DNA from: an uncultured archaeon
GTDB taxonomy: Archaea > Halobacteriota > Methanosarcinia > Methanotrichales > Methanotrichaceae
Direction: 5' to 3'
NCBI GenBank assembly: GCA_902385025.1
Contig: CABMDX010000037.1
Span: forward strand, 1-5,525
DNA: 5,525 nt
A program made the translations under genes and the position numbers. Position 1 is the stretch's first letter. Each line of letters opens with the position of its first letter. The notes beneath the pieces are model-generated. The model saw only the letters and a list, made by a program, of their open reading frames with translations. It had not been told where the DNA came from and searched no databases. Shown here in pieces: positions 5,439-5,525 of this stretch.

Positions 5439-5454
5439 AAGATCGGCTAACGAT

Positions 5455-5525
5455 TCATCCTTTTTCCTCACTTAAGACGTCAAATTTCCTTGATTTGGCC
5501 TCATTATTTGTCATTCTTCGAAAGC
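5455..5525 (-). CDS. Possible 3' end of an upstream gene, cut by window edge
   Basis: A minus-strand frame is open from the right edge for 23 codons, ending TNNEAKSRKFDVLSEEKG and a TGA. The hydrophilic, charged residues resemble a C-terminal tail. The piece is too short to identify or to be sure it is coding; an ATG inside it could also make a 19-residue peptide. The 87 bases between it and the CHAP gene hold the GATAA cluster and no other gene. Confidence 0.3.
   Translation of the reverse strand, partial: FRRMTNNEAKSRKFDVLSEEKG

Overview
The window looks like a chromosomal stretch from a methanogenic archaeon, most plausibly Methanosarcinales or Methanotrichales. The reasons are an archaeal-type hypoxanthine phosphoribosyltransferase, a DUF357 protein (an archaeal family), the archaeal ADH synthase of the alternative shikimate entry route, short leaders, and AT-rich TATA-like boxes placed about 25 bases before the inferred transcript starts. 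The genus is an inference. I see no tRNA, rRNA, CRISPR array or insertion sequence.

Layout from left to right: (1) the 3' two thirds of a cation diffusion facilitator (CDF) metal transporter on the + strand, cut by the left edge; (2) a convergent two-gene unit on the - strand, hpt followed by a DUF357 protein; (3) from a divergent promoter region, a + strand PLP enzyme of the Cys/Met metabolism family, closest by motif to methionine gamma-lyase; (4) a shared, bidirectional hairpin terminator; (5) a run of - strand genes. Read in their transcription direction (right to left) these are a possible gene tail at the right edge, a 352-residue protein with a C-terminal CHAP-like cysteine amidase domain, a HesB/IscA-related protein with a Cys/His-rich tail, and aroA' (ADH synthase). 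Each of the last three has its own candidate promoter or terminator signals, so they look like separate units rather than one operon.

The genes are mostly housekeeping: purine salvage (hpt), sulfur amino acid metabolism (PLP enzyme), aromatic amino acid precursor synthesis (aroA') and metal handling (CDF, HesB-like). ADH synthase consumes aspartate semialdehyde, which is also the precursor of homoserine and methionine, so the PLP enzyme and aroA' touch neighbouring branches of the aspartate family. That is a metabolic link, not evidence of co-regulation.

The accessory-looking element is the CHAP-domain gene. It lacks a visible signal peptide, appears more AT-rich than its neighbours in sampled lines, and carries a peptidoglycan-type amidase fold in an organism that probably lacks murein. 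The other items worth a second look are the HesB-like protein that has lost its first cluster-ligand cysteine but gained a repeated Cys/His tail, and a nested inverted repeat in front of aroA'.
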